Shown here one piece after another: positions 1 through 9,705 of a stretch of 20,904 nt of DNA. Every line of letters starts with the position of its first letter. The stretch's first letter is position 1. The notes under the pieces were generated by a model. The model was not told the origin of the DNA, searched no databases, and worked only from the letters and a program-made list of their open reading frames with translations. A program made the position numbers and the translations under genes. The DNA is from Trichosporon coremiiforme (taxonomy: Eukaryota; Basidiomycota; Tremellomycetes; Trichosporonales; Trichosporonaceae), in NCBI GenBank assembly GCA_039545355.1, contig BCJJ01000100.1:1-20904 (forward strand). The letters are read 5' to 3'.

Positions 1-64
1 TTCCAATGACTGGGATATACAAACGTATTCCTGAAGGTTGTCCGTTCGAGTCGGGCCGGGGTCG
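1..64 (+). tRNA. tRNA-Trp (CCA), 3' part, cut by window edge
   Basis: This is the 3' portion of a second copy of the tRNA seen complete at 388-482. It begins at loop position 32, so the anticodon CCA is at 3-5, followed by an intron of about 22 nt. The 3' anticodon arm, the T arm (loop TTCGAGT), the 3' acceptor strand CGGGGTC (57-63) and discriminator G64 match the second copy exactly. Differences are confined to the intron. The 5' half lies outside the window. The two copies are 418 bp apart, so this is a tandem pair. Confidence 0.82.
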
Positions 65-68
65 GAGC

Positions 69-94
69 CTCTCGATAGAGAGATTCCTCTTTTT
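69..94 (+). terminator. Trailer hairpin and Pol III oligo-T terminator of first tRNA
   Basis: A 5-bp hairpin (69-73 CTCTC with 78-82 GAGAG, loop GATA) lies four bases after the tRNA and is followed by TTTTT at 90-94, the usual RNA polymerase III stop. An equivalent hairpin follows the second tRNA with one compensatory pair change. Confidence 0.7.
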
Positions 95-387
95 CCTGGA
101 CGCGGAGGTGTGGAAAGAGGACGATTGGTTGGGTGGAAGAGGGATGAAGTGACGGCGGAGTTACGTAAACCTCCACCTCCGGTCTGCCGCCTCCGTATCT
201 GATCTTCTGTCGCGATGTTTTCGCTTACTGAACCGACCGCACTCGTCGCGCACTGTATTGCGCAAGTTTAAGGACGACGTCGAGCAAACCCATAGACTGT
301 AGGAGACCAAGGGGCTAAGTTACCCCGCGGAAACGCGCACGCGCGCGTGGCGCCGGCGCCGGCGAGGCTGACGTGATCAGCACGGTT

Positions 388-482
388 GACTCCGTGGCGT
401 AATTGGTAGCGCTTCAGATTCCAAAGACTGGGATATACTCAAGTATTCCTGAAGGTTGTCCGTTCGAGTCGGGCCGGGGTCG
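388..482 (+). tRNA. tRNA-Trp (CCA) with intron
   Basis: All cloverleaf arms can be drawn. Acceptor GACTCCG (388-394) pairs with CGGGGTC (475-481), with discriminator G482. The D stem is GCGT/GCGC around AATTGGTA. The T stem GTCCG/CGGGC encloses TTCGAGT (463-469). With position 26 at 413, the anticodon stem is 414-418, the loop starts TT, and the anticodon is CCA at 421-423. An intron of about 22 nt follows A37 (roughly 425-446). The D-arm and anticodon region resembles fungal intron-containing tRNA-Trp. Odd point: pair 31-39 is A-C. If base 26 is skipped, the stem pairs perfectly and the anticodon would read TCC (Gly); I judge Trp more likely. Internal A and B box promoter elements are present (TGGCGTAATTGG and GTTCGAGTC). 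Confidence 0.85.
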
Positions 483-486
483 GGGC

Positions 487-510
487 CTCCCGATGGGGAG
501 ATCCTCTTTT
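487..510 (+). terminator. Trailer hairpin and Pol III oligo-T terminator of second tRNA
   Basis: The hairpin is CTCCC (487-491), loop GATG, GGGAG (496-500), followed by TTTT at 507-510. It has the same layout as the one after the first tRNA. The T-A pair of the first copy (72-79) is C-G here (490-497), so pairing is kept. Confidence 0.68.
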
Positions 511-928
511 ACCAGTAGCGACGTTGAAGCGAGTCAGAGGGCTTCTCGGGGAGCTGTCTGAGTCGTCGTAAGCCCTTCGGGTGCGCCCTGGAGTCCATGG
601 AAGGACCTCGGAAACAGAGGTTGTGTCAAGCTCCGACATGTCTAGAAGTCAATGTGCGGTCCGGGGCACGGAGGCGATAGCTGCAGCAGTCATCATAGGT
701 CGGTCCTCGAGCCAGTGTCGCCTTGCCAAGAGTCAGCGTGTGAGTGAGGAGGTTGAGTAGAGTGAGAGAGATAAGAGAATTGGGATTGTCGAGGCAGCAC
801 TAGATATGCATGATGCTGGGCCGGGTGATGCCTTCCTGCTCGTCGTGGGCCGAAGAGAGACAGCTGATTTGGCCACGGAAAGATATGAAAGGCCCAAAAG
901 AGAGCTTGGCTGGGCGATTGGCGCAGCT
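511..928. other. Intergenic, no gene seen
   Basis: No supported gene lies between the tRNA terminator and the 3' end of M1. Short open frames exist on both strands, but none has a recognisable domain or splice pattern. The part next to 929 may be the 3' flank of M1. Confidence 0.5.
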
Positions 929-2606
929 TTACGCGTCCGCCATGACGACATCCTCAGCTGCCACTGGTTCATCTGTCTTCTCATCCTCCTTCACCTTCTC
1001 TGCGCAGTCGTCCCGCCGATGTCCAGATAGATCGTCTCCGCGACCTCGTCCACCAGAGTGCTGAATCCTTCTGCGGCCTTCACCCTGGCTCGAAGCTCAG
1101 GCACTGTACGCGCGGGAAGGAGATGAGCCAGCGCAGCAATTTTGACGTGTCCCCCACTCTGCGAGACGTGCTCGGCGAGGATCGCCTCTTCGCCCAATGT
1201 CCAGAACCACGGCTCACACTCCTCGGTCTCACATGCGAACGCGCAGTAGGCGCGAGCCTTTTTGAGCACGTGGCGAGGACGAGGACGTTTCCGTCAGCCG
1301 CGGCGGTAACGACGAGCTCGTCTGCGACCGCGTCCCAGTCGCCCTCGAGGTCGGGACCCGCGATGAACATGCCTTCCGCAATGATGTTCAGTTGACTGTT
1401 AAGAGTGAACTGGTCAGAGTTAAGCAACTGGCGTTAGCTTCCTGCAAAACCAGCTGGAAGAGCTCACCTGACGCGTCGCCGTGTCAATCCAGCGCACCAG
1501 TAGAGCTCGGTTCTCGGGTTGTCCCAGGTGCAGGAAGCCAAAGATCAAGTCGTGGTAGTACGGGTGCCAGGTGGGTTCCTAACCGTCGTGAAGCCGCAGC
1601 GTGCCAAGCGCGATCTTGGAAAGCACTGCGTCACGTTAGTCGGATGTCCTTGCCAGGCAGACTTACAAAGGCCCCAGCGACTTCGCCCATCCACTCGGCG
1701 AGGATACATCCTGTGGTTCCCGAACTGACAGTCTGGATCGCATGCCTGTTGCTCGCGGAGCACATTGTGGTCGCACGGAGCGAGCAGATTCCTGTAGCCG
1801 ATGTTCTCAATCTCCTCTGCTTCCTACCAGTTAGGGGACTGGCCGAACGGGGACAGGGCAACGAGCTTTCTCAAGTGATCGTTGTCATGGCTGGCCATCT
1901 TCACCGCGTGGAAGAAGGACCAGACCACCACGTCATCGAGGCAAGCACGCCAGCTGACGGGGTTACCGGGGCGTGGGGCTCTCTGGCGGTAATCACTAAT
2001 CACCTGTGAGTTAGAGGGATGTCATTATCGAGCACAGCACTCACGCTTAGTCTTCTGACGCTCAATCATGACATTGCAACGATTGAGTGACAGTTTCTTG
2101 AACCTTGACCGAGAGAGCGGCTCGTAGACAATCCGTCTAACTTCGCTCAACCACTTCAGCTTTGGCCATAGGTCTCCGAGGTGGGAGAACACGAGGATGG
2201 CAGTACCGTCGAGTTCCACAAGAACGGAGTGCTCCTTGAAGTACAAGCTGCACTCCGCACTGGTATGGCCACTGGGACGCACCTTATCTCATCGTCGTTT
2301 AGACCGCCGGGATAGAAGAACTTGCGGGCAGCTGTCTCCAGCATGGGAATGATGTCTTCCTCGAATCGGACAACGGCCTCGGCATAGCCAGCGGTTCCCG
2401 CCTTGCAGTTCCAGCGGGGGTTCCGTATGTGCGCACCGTCTCGATGCATGGACGGTCGCTCTGTTGACGACCCCTGCTCATGTTTCTCCGCCAGGTGCCG
2501 CGCTTTGTGGAAGGGCATGGATCTCAATTTCTCTGTACGAGCATGAGACTCACAACAGACGCGTACGCGCGCCCTTGACGTTAGGAGCTCGAGCTGGCTC
2601 TGACAT
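929..2606 (-). pseudogene. M1: decayed member of Myb-like tail family
   Basis: Read on the minus strand, this aligns by eye along its length with M4 (18020-19815). Inferred exons are 2606-2554, 2522-2283, 2247-2045, 2003-1863, 1823-1667, 1625-1468 and 1409 onward, with introns of 31, 35, 41, 39, 41 and 58 nt, most with CTAAC or CTGAC branch sites. Exon 1 ends in a phase-2 GTGAGT donor, as in M3 and M4. Shared blocks are PFHKAR, GYAEA, an LDG...LWP block, PRR, and the Myb-like WFWTLGEE region near 1170-1270. An acidic C-terminus is readable to a TAA at 929-931. Breaks: a phase mismatch at the 2004-2044 intron, a TAG at 1579-1581, a frameshift near 1264-1285, and another frame change before the acidic tail, so that the Myb frame stops at 991. 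It is probably a pseudogene. It could be a live gene with splicing I misread. The function is unknown. Confidence 0.66.
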
Positions 2607-5600
2607 CCTGAGAGCGGGAGCGCTTCAAAAAGATGGGCTCGAGAGACAGAGGTAGCCCAGGGGAAGTGATGAGTGGGAGACTGAGTGGGCCTAGTGAAGA
2701 GGGGAAGTGAGCGGCAAAGTCGTGAGAGTGCCAGAGACGCTGAGCAAACGGCGAGCACGGGGAGACCAAGCGAGTTAGCGTGGTTGACGTAGCCCCCGTC
2801 GCTCGGGAGGCCGCAGTCGCCACGATCAGCGAGCTCAGCATGATCGGCGCTTGCTACGGGAGTTTATCCAGCACCTCAAGGTGAGGCCGTCCTCGTCTTC
2901 CTCGTCGACTTCGACGTCGCCCAATTCATCTTCTCGGTTCGACGGCGCTGAATCGACTCACATCTTACCCAGACACAGCATCCAAACTCACATCAGACAT
3001 GGAACAGTCGGGGATCAACCGCGCGGCCACCGCTGGTGTGGTAGGATGAAGCGCAAGCCCGCCACAACTTCGCCATCTGCACCCTCCCCGCTTCCCTCAG
3101 CCTCCTCTCTCGACCCAACGGTGAATCATGTCGGCATGTCGGCTTATTCTTTCAAGACAAGGTGTTCTGGCTATGAGTGAGTGCAGAGGTGGTAAACATC
3201 TCACGGAGGCGTGGGCATCGCGAGACTTCGGCCTCAAAGTCTGGGTATTGGATGTGGGTGGACTTGGCAGGTGGAGGTCTTTGTGGGGCACTCGTTTCTC
3301 AACTTCCGGACCGGCGGCAGCAGTGCCGAGCCACGCGAGCGGCATCTGAACGGGTGAATCGGCATTGATTGGCGGATGAGATCCGCCCACGATGCCGAGT
3401 CTCCGCTGCGGCCCTTCCCCCGCCTCCCTCTCGTGATTAAACTCACGCTAGCCCTTTCAATTCCGGCGACCGCGATTCCCCTTGTCGTCTCGACCAAGAT
3501 GTGCCCCGCGCTGAGGTAGTCACGCCCGTTGCGCGCTCCGCGCCTCGGTGTGTGTCATGTGGGCATCGGGAGAAACCGGAACTGCCTGAATGGTGACAGG
3601 CGGCATGAATTGCGATCGCTTACAGACTTGCCTGCTTGCGTGAGATCGAGAAAGGCACATCAGGCGACTCCCCGCTGAGCGAGAGTTTGGGGAAGGCACC
3701 GAATGCTGACACAGCGCACTCAGCGTAGCGATGCAGCGACAAGATGGGGGAGCCTGTGCCATTGCCGACGTTGCCGCATGTGCCGCAACAGCAACGCTAC
3801 TGCCGCCGGCTGTTTCTCCCGATCCTCCCCTGCCCGCGCACTGCTGCGTTCTGTTGCATCCCTGGTGCACGAGCTGTGAGTGTGGAACTGATATCGCGCT
3901 GTGCTAGCTAACACTCCGACAACGGGGTGGGTGGTTCGTGTGCTGCGTCGTCCTTTTTCTGCTGACGGCCCGTCCGCTAACGCTGGCTGACTCTATCTCC
4001 TTCTACTGCTGACCGTGTCTCGGCTTAACGCAGGCGTTTGTTGGGCGCCGCGGGGCGCTGTGACCTGTCTTGTTCATTTTGTTATGGCGGTGGCCGCCGA
4101 GATCGAGATCGTGGCGCGGTTCCAAAACGTCTATGCGCCGCATGCCTCCGTCAACTGCGACCTGACAGGTGCACAGGTGCCTGTCTGCCATCGGTCGTGA
4201 GCATCGGTCCTCGTTTGTCGGTCGGTCGGTCGTCGGACGTGTCGGGCGACCGGGCTAGGCGGCTGTGGCCAGTTACGCGAGACTTAGCCGTGAGCGTGCA
4301 TGCCAGCGTGCCGCCGCGAGGGCCCGCAGTGGGCCGTGAAAAACAAGCTCGGCCTGCGTTCCAGAGTGGGGGAGCCGGCTGCCCCTGCGTCCCTAGTGCC
4401 TAGCTTGGGAAACCGCGAACCTTTGCGGCATCGGCATCCTCGTCAGCACCACAGCCCCCTGGGGCCAGCCGGGGGATTGGCATGTCGATCACGAAAGCGG
4501 CGGCAGCGCACTCCGCGGCAGGAGCTTGCCAGACGTGCCATGAGACGCTGACCGAGCCGCACATGGCCGCCTAACATCCTGGGATGTTCATGAGCGGGCT
4601 CTGGCCTCGTTTGGAACTACGTTTCATTAGCCCGCAACACCGGTCAATTATGCTCTGCCTCATTCCCCAATATTAAGCGAGACGTGTCTGCCCGCGTCTG
4701 AGAAGTAGCCAAGCCAGAGCCAGGCTAAGCCCGTCCTGCTCAGCGCAACCTAGAGTCCGCTCTTGTCAGTTCTACGGCCCCTACGGCCTTCTGCGAAGCT
4801 GCGTCTCCAACCTCCATCGACGGACGTTCTGTCCCTGAAAAACTCAGGTGGCATCTGCGGCCTGACACTCAACATGCCTGGGAATGCATGAAGGCCTGAC
4901 TCGGCGCGACCAAGCGCACGCCGATCCACTGCATTGGCTGCGTCGTATCTCCAGGTAGATGCGGGCGTGTACGGGGCCGCCGGGCTGTGACAGGGATCGC
5001 AGAGTGGGGTAAGCTGTTGCCCCAGATCATCCCCAGTCGCACCATCATCGCAGAATCGCTGGGCGTCGCTGGGCATGGCACGAGGCGCTTTGGGTGGACG
5101 CTGGGCGTTCCGAGCCGGCCACAAGCCCGCAGATACGACCACAGATCGTCGTTCACTATCGCTTGTGTCTGCGTCTGCCCTAGGTGCCCCGGCTGCCCAG
5201 ACCTGGTCCAGCCTCCCTCGCGCCCCCGACATGGCTTCGTTCCTTCGCATTCTGTCGCACCCCGCTGCTGCCCATACGCCCCGTGCAAGTTCTGGGCGGT
5301 GCGGACGTTGAGCATACGACATGCCATGGCCCAATGGTCTCGTCGCACTCAGTCGAAGGCTCTGAGAAGCCCAGTGCCCGCTAACGGCTGACGGCTGACT
5401 GGGCTCGAAAGACATCGGTCGTCGGATCGGAGCTGACGTCCGCTGACATCCAGAGTTACATGGGCATCGGGACACCCTTGATTGCATTATTGATGGCCGA
5501 TAGAATGGGCTGCAGGCTGGGCAGCATCGCGTTGGCACACGCCGGCAGAAGCAACAGGGGTGTGAACTATGGTGAATGCCGGGTGTGAATGGTCACCTGA

Positions 5601-6268
5601 CGCACGACGTTCGAGCCGAGCTTACAGTTCGGCAACTTGAGCCCCTTTCTGCGCCTTGGACCGCCTGCGTGTGGGTGTCAGGAACCGTTCCTGATCGGAT
5701 ACCCGCCAGCCTGGTTGGCCCCCACAGAAACGGCAGCGATGGAGGCGCGGACAGTCGGACGCTGGCCACTGGAAACGCTAAGTAACCGGTATCTATGCAT
5801 GTGCGTGCTGCGTGCACGGCATATTGTTATTTCGAATCCGGCTCTGCCGAGGTGCCCACACGGCGCACCGCCCGAGGTTCGCGAGACTAGCCGCAACGGC
5901 CATTACGGCCTGTCACGAGTCAGCCAGGGGCGGTCGGTCGTGATCAAGATCCGATGTGGAGATAGTGAGCGCTGACTCTGAGCGCGCTGCATGTATCAGA
6001 CACCCCCACTTTAATCCAGCCAGCGGGTCCAGCGGCAGCTCAGGACCGAGTGCCGCCAGAGCCGCAGGGCCCGCAGAACCGGGCTGCCCACAGGTCGGCA
6101 GATCACTCGTTCAGGCTGGTCAGGCGTTCAGGCGCCCAGGCTGCCGCTCAGGCTCGGGCTCTCGCTCTCACGCGCGCAGGTACGCACCCCGGACCCAGGC
6201 GCGATCTCGGTGTGTCAGCCTCGCAGCCCGTACCCTTGTCGCCAGCTACTGGATTATGACCATTGGCA
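2607..6268. other. Long GC-rich spacer, no convincing gene
   Basis: About 3.7 kb separates M1 from the aldehyde dehydrogenase promoter. It contains several overlapping stop-free stretches, the longest on the minus strand at 4750-5538. Their predicted proteins are rich in Arg, Pro, Cys and Ser, several overlap antisense to one another, and none shows a domain, a start context with splice sites, or resemblance to other genes here. That pattern is expected of GC-rich non-coding DNA. A fast-evolving gene or long non-coding RNA cannot be excluded. Confidence 0.45.
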
Positions 6269-6276
6269 TATATAAG
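6269..6276 (+). promoter_or_regulatory. TATA box of aldehyde dehydrogenase gene
   Basis: TATATAAG lies 61 bases upstream of the ATG at 6330. A pyrimidine-rich segment follows (about 6295-6320) and the start context is GCCAAAATG, both typical of strongly expressed fungal genes. Confidence 0.7.
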
Positions 6277-6329
6277 TGCTCCCCACGAACCTCGTCTGCT
6301 TTTCCCCACACCCTCTATCTAGAGCCAAA

Positions 6330-9033
6330 ATGTCCAACGCCGTCTTCAAGCACACCTTCAACCACGCCGGTTTCAAGGGCGACGTCGAGGTCCCCATCGG
6401 CCTCTTCATCAACGGCCAGTGGACCAACTCTGTCGACAAGAACGCCAAGACCATCCCGTGAGTAACGACCTCCATGCCTATCCCTCGACGTCCGCGCTCT
6501 CCTCACCGTGAGCGACGAACGGACTTGAACGAGCGGGTCTCCGGTGTCTGTGTGGATGTCTCGGTGCGAGCTGGCCGGTTAGTCAGTGTGGGCGGCGTCG
6601 GCCGGTCGCCGGCCGGGCCGGGGCTGCGGGTGAGGGCGAGCTCCTCGCACTGGTGGTCACGCACCCCCCCCGTCTGTGCCAGCGTGTTCACTGGCTAGCA
6701 CCCTCCCCACATTCCAACCCGGATCGCTGCCTCCTTGTTTGAGCGCCAGCGAGCTCGTGAACGTCGGGACAGCCGATGGTCACGGGGCTGCTGGGAAGCT
6801 TGGACTAGCATAAACCCTAGCATGTGGGCGTGGGGAAATACCCGCGCATTGCCGGGGGGGCTAAATCCCGGCTCTTTCGCGCGTCACCCAGTGATGATGC
6901 GATATACCGGCCTTCGTCCCTATCCGCCCGGTCATCCCACCACCGTCATTGCGGCGTTCGCTGCGATGCACACCCGGCTGCCCACCATCCATGCACACAT
7001 CCACACACACCTTCGAGATTAAAGTTTGCCCTCGACGTGTCGGCGCGGCTGTGTCGTGCGCCGTCCAATGAGCTCGCTACTCCGCTCTCGGAATGTGTGC
7101 TTAGTCACCATTTCATGTGGCTGACGTTTGCGGGCGAACGGTGGAGGTGGGCACAACCTAGGTCCGCACGTCATCACCCTGCATGCAACCTGATTTGTCC
7201 GAGCACCGCGCTGACCATCCAGTGTCGTCAACCCCACCACCGGCGAGAAGATCGTCGACCTCCCCGAGGGTACCGAGGCTGACGTCGATGTCGCCGTCGA
7301 CGCCGCCCGCAAGGCCTACAACACCACCTGGGGCCTCAACACCCCCGGCTTCGAGCGCGGAAAGCTCCTGATCAAGCTCGCCGAGCTCGTTGAGCGTGAC
7401 GCCGACATCCTCGCCTCGCTCGAGGCCCTCGACAACGGCAAGACCTTCGGTGCCGCCCGCGGCTTCGACGTCCCCGAGTCCGCCGGATGCTTCCGCTACT
7501 ACGGTGGCTGGGCTGACAAGGTCCACGGCAAGGTCATTGAGCAGTCCGCCGACAAGGTCGTCTTCACTCGCCACGAGCCCGTCGGTGTCTGTGGTCAGAT
7601 CATCCCCTGGAACTTCCCCCTCCTCATGTTCGCCTGGAAGCTCGGACCCGCCCTCGCCACCGGATGCACCATCGTCATCAAGCCCTCTGAGCTCACCCCC
7701 CTTACTGCCTGCTACATGACCAAGCTCATCAAGGAGGCTGGCTTCCCCGACGGAGTCGTCAACGTCGTCACCGGTTACGGCCAGACCGTCGGTAACGCCC
7801 TCTCCTCGTCGCAGAAGGTCGACAAGGTCGCCTTCACTGGCTCCACCGCCGTCGGCCGCAAGGTCCTCGAGGGCGCTGCCAAGTCCAACCTCAAGAAGGT
7901 CACTCTTGAGCTCGGTGGCAAGGGTGCCAACATCATCTTCGACGACGCTGTCCTCGACGACGCCGTCCGCTACGCCGCTCAGGGTATCTTCTTCAACCAC
8001 GGCCAGACCTGCTGCGCCGGCTCGCGTATCTACGTCCAGGAGTCGATCTACGACGAGTTCATCAAGAAGTTCGAGGCCGTCTCGAAGAAGATCACTGTCG
8101 GTGACCCCTTCGACGCCACCACCTTCCAGGGCCCCCAGGTCTCGCAGACCCAGTACGACCGCATCATGAACTACGTCGAGTGCGGCAAGCAGGAGGGTGC
8201 CAACGTCCTCACCGGTGGTGTCCGCCACGGCAAGACCGGCTACTTCATCGAGCCCACCGTCTTCACCGACGTCAAGCCCAACATGAAGATTGTCCAGGAG
8301 GAGATCTTCGGCCCCGTCGTCGTCATCGCCAAGTTCAAGACTGAGGAGGAGGTCATCGAGGCCGCCAACGACTCCATCTACGGTCTTGCCTCGGGTATCT
8401 TCACCCAGAACCTCGCCCGTGCCAACCGCGTCGGCAACGCCCTCCACGCCGGCACCGTCTGGGTCAACTGCTACAACGAGCTCCACTCGCAGGTGCCCTT
8501 CGGTGGCTTCAAGTCCTCGTACGTATTCTCTCTAACACATCCACCTACCCATCTTGTTCCACTCCGACATCAACTTCTTCCACTTCGACCCCAGCTTCTT
8601 TCACTCGCGAGTACTCGTGCTGACCCCGTTCCTTCCTCGTCCTCTCATGTTATCTCCGCCTTCACCGCCATTTCTCTCGCGCACCTCTCATCCACATCAC
8701 AATGCACGATCTCCGCTGCCTACGCCCCCATCCACCACATCCGACTCGCCACAACATCATCGACCTCCACCTCCATCCCCCGGCCCCACTTCTCACAACA
8801 TCCTGCACTCATCCGTCCATCGATCCTTGCACTCATCACCGTCGATTACTCACCTATGCAGTGGCCTTGGACGAGAGCTTGGAGAATATGCCATCTCCAA
8901 CTGTACGTACACCTTCCCAGAGAGCGCAGCGCGCCTGCCAACGTACAGCCTGCAAAAGCTGACTTCAGACACCGAGATCAAAGCTGTTCATCAACGTTTG
9001 ACCGGCTACGTTGGCCCTGTTCCCGAGATCTAA
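6330..9033 (+). CDS. Aldehyde dehydrogenase (NAD(P)+), four exons
   Basis: Exons 6330-6457, 7223-8518, 8862-8902 and 8969-9033 join in frame to give 509 residues, close to the usual 500 of this family. The enzyme oxidises aldehydes such as acetaldehyde to carboxylic acids with NAD(P)+. Visible motifs are FINGQW near 27-32, IPWNFP with Asn173, KPSELTP, the FTGS-TAVGR dinucleotide loop, catalytic base Glu272 in ELGGK, and the nucleophile Cys306 in GQTCCAGS. The 34-residue spacing between Glu and Cys matches ALDH2-type enzymes. PFGGFK leads across intron 2 into S-GLGRELGEYA, and intron 3 restores NYTEIKAV, which confirms both splices. All introns begin GT and end AG (765, 343 and 66 nt). There is no obvious mitochondrial presequence, so I infer a cytosolic location. 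Codons are strongly C-ending, indicating high expression. The function is certain at family level; the preferred substrate is not known. Confidence 0.96.
6458..7222 (+). other. Unusually long first intron of the ALDH gene
   Basis: The 765-nt intron starts GTGAGT and ends CCAG, with CTGAC just upstream as branch site. Joining its flanks restores the continuous family sequence KTIP-VVNPTTG. Other introns in the window are mostly 31-107 nt. It carries a C8 tract (6664-6671), a G7 tract near 6854-6861 and very GC-rich segments, but no gene or RNA that I recognise. Confidence 0.85.
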
Positions 9034-9705
9034 GGCGACGACGAGAACGATAAGCGAGAGCGAGTGGTGTCAGAAGCAGTCTTTAGGTCAGTAGTTTACT
9101 TTGGTTCACGTGTCGACATCGTCCGTCAATTTCTGGTGTTCGCAGTAAAGTACATGCATGAAAATCTGGACGCTGATGTTTTACCCTCTGTGACCCTGGT
9201 TACTGACTCAGGCGATGGGTGCCCCGCTCAGTGACGAACGAGTTCCAGGATGAAGCTTAGTCGGGTGGGCGGGTCGTAGCGGTAGAGACGCCTCGGAGCC
9301 AGAGGAGCTTGGGATGACAGACCTTGCCCATGCCTGCTGGGGCAAGGCATTGCCCAAGCCCCCGCATGGGCAGCGACTGACGAGCGAGTCTCCACTGATT
9401 CGGTGAACTACATGCTACCTACCGAGACTCCCCCTCCGGCGCGTGATAGCTCAGGAATAGGCACCCTCTCTAACCCGAGACTAACTAGCAGCTCACAGCC
9501 ATGACTGAGCGCCACGGGTGATCGAGACATCCTACTACCGGAATCCCCGTACACAGCTGGGCTAGAGACATCGTCCCCTGCAAATCACTTACGAATGTTA
9601 CGTAAATGGGAGGAAGACACCTCGCTCGTCGATTCTACCACTCGTGAATCGTGGATGGTATGAGCTTGATTCTTCTCAACCCACGACCGCCCTCGCCCAC
9701 CGACG
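9034..9705. other. Intergenic between ALDH and M2
   Basis: This is the 3' flank of ALDH and the 5' flank of M2. No gene was recognised. The only structured element I see is the nested inverted repeat at 9325-9372. Confidence 0.5.
9325..9372. repeat. Nested inverted repeat
   Basis: TGCCCATGC (9325-9333) is matched by its complement GCATGGGCA (9364-9372). Inside lies a second hairpin, GGGCAA (9340-9345), loop GGCA, TTGCCC (9350-9355). The result could be a two-tier stem in RNA or a cruciform in DNA. Its function is unknown. It may belong to the 3' region of ALDH, about 290 bp past the stop. Confidence 0.55.

Noticed and set aside
388..482. tRNA-Gly(TCC)
   Set aside because: This needs a missing base 26. 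The D-arm, anticodon neighbourhood and intron position fit tRNA-Trp better, although the alternative is recorded as a finding.
4750..5538. 262-codon minus-strand open frame
   Set aside because: Composition is Arg/Pro/Ser/Cys-rich, overlapping open frames occur on both strands, and no domain or splice context is visible. It is typical of GC-rich non-coding DNA.
7158..8486. 442-codon open frame on the minus strand, rich in Gly, Asp, Leu and Val
   Set aside because: It is the antisense of the ALDH main exon. It arises from the C-ending codon bias of that gene and has no domain.
7626..9053. Single plus-strand frame reading from ALDH exon 2 past 8518
   Set aside because: It reads into intron 2 after PFGGFKSS. 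The family sequence resumes only after splicing to 8862 and 8969.
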